Shown here piece by piece: positions 6,162 to 6,310 of a DNA stretch of 6,310 nucleotides (the first letter of the stretch is position 1; the number at the start of each line of letters is the position of its first letter). The DNA is from Legionellales bacterium UBA2469. GTDB lineage: Bacteria > Pseudomonadota > Gammaproteobacteria > Legionellales > Legionellaceae. The stretch lies in contig DDPL01000019.1 of NCBI GenBank assembly GCA_002342175.1, positions 1 to 6,310 on the forward strand. Direction: 5' to 3'. The notes below the pieces were generated by a model. That model was not told the DNA's origin, searched no databases, and worked only from the letters and a program-made list of their open reading frames with translations. A program made the position numbers and the translations under genes.

Positions 6162-6310
6162 CTAGGAATTAGAGTTTTTGGGTTCTTTAATCAGCAGTAA
6201 TAAAAATGCACCCACGCATATTGAGCAATCTGCAAAATTAAATACAGGCCAGTGATGATATCCAACATAGACATCAATGAAATCAATGACTGCGCCATAA
6301 TAGATCCTAT
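6162..6310 (-). CDS. lspA: Lipoprotein signal peptidase (signal peptidase II), C-terminal part
   Basis: The last 48 codons and stop (TAG, 6162-6164) of lspA lie here; the N-terminal two thirds or so are beyond the right edge. LspA is an inner-membrane aspartyl protease that cleaves the signal peptide of diacylglyceryl-modified prolipoproteins before the lipidated Cys. The two catalytic aspartates are visible: the Asp of [12 protein letters not shown] and the Asp of [11 protein letters not shown], both signature segments of the family. The final membrane helix ([10 protein letters not shown]) and a short polar tail (KEPKNSNS) follow. Only 9 bases separate its stop from the adenosine deaminase start, so the two are probably co-transcribed. 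The usual upstream partner, ileS, would be off the window. Confidence 0.93.
   Translation of the reverse strand, partial: RIYYGAVIDFIDVYVGYHHWPVFNFADCSICVGAFLLLLIKEPKNSNS

Overview
The window looks like a chromosomal segment of an AT-rich gammaproteobacterium. A Legionella-type (Legionellales) organism is my best guess. The grounds are the base composition, the gene repertoire (a B-then-A fused methionine sulfoxide reductase, an exported adenosine deaminase, a VanX/DdpX-like dipeptidase, a short MltB) and two orphan, lysine/glutamate-rich ORFs of the kind that litter such genomes. This is inference from gene content; no marker gene proves it.

Region 1 (1-1466, minus strand) is accessory-looking and the most AT-rich part. 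It holds two genes I do not recognise. One runs off the left edge (1-671, at least 223 aa, open at its 3' end). The other (855-1454) encodes about 199 aa. A 183-bp AT-rich spacer separates them. A 170-182 bp AT-rich divergent spacer then carries a likely promoter for each direction.

Region 2 (1574-4035, plus strand) is a compact three-gene unit behind a good sigma70-type promoter (TTGCAC, 17-base spacer, TAAGAT). It contains a KDPG-aldolase-like protein that appears to have lost its Schiff-base lysine and phosphate loops, an exported MltB-family lytic murein transglycosylase, and a fused MsrB-MsrA methionine sulfoxide reductase. The last gene starts inside the end of the transglycosylase gene (8-base overlap).

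Region 3 (4022-6310, minus strand) is a second compact unit read toward region 2. It contains the C-terminal end of lspA (lipoprotein signal peptidase), an exported adenosine deaminase, and a D-Ala-D-Ala dipeptidase. Gaps or overlaps here are 9 and 29 bases. The two units converge with their last codons overlapping by 14 bases, and I see no convincing intrinsic terminator between them.

Functionally, the recognisable genes centre on envelope and periplasm work: lipoprotein processing, murein cleavage, D-Ala-D-Ala turnover and nucleoside deamination, with oxidative protein repair alongside. I found no RNA gene, CRISPR array, insertion sequence or attachment site. I do not see a clear new multi-gene system. 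The items most worth pursuing are the two orphan ORFs and the degenerate aldolase paralogue.
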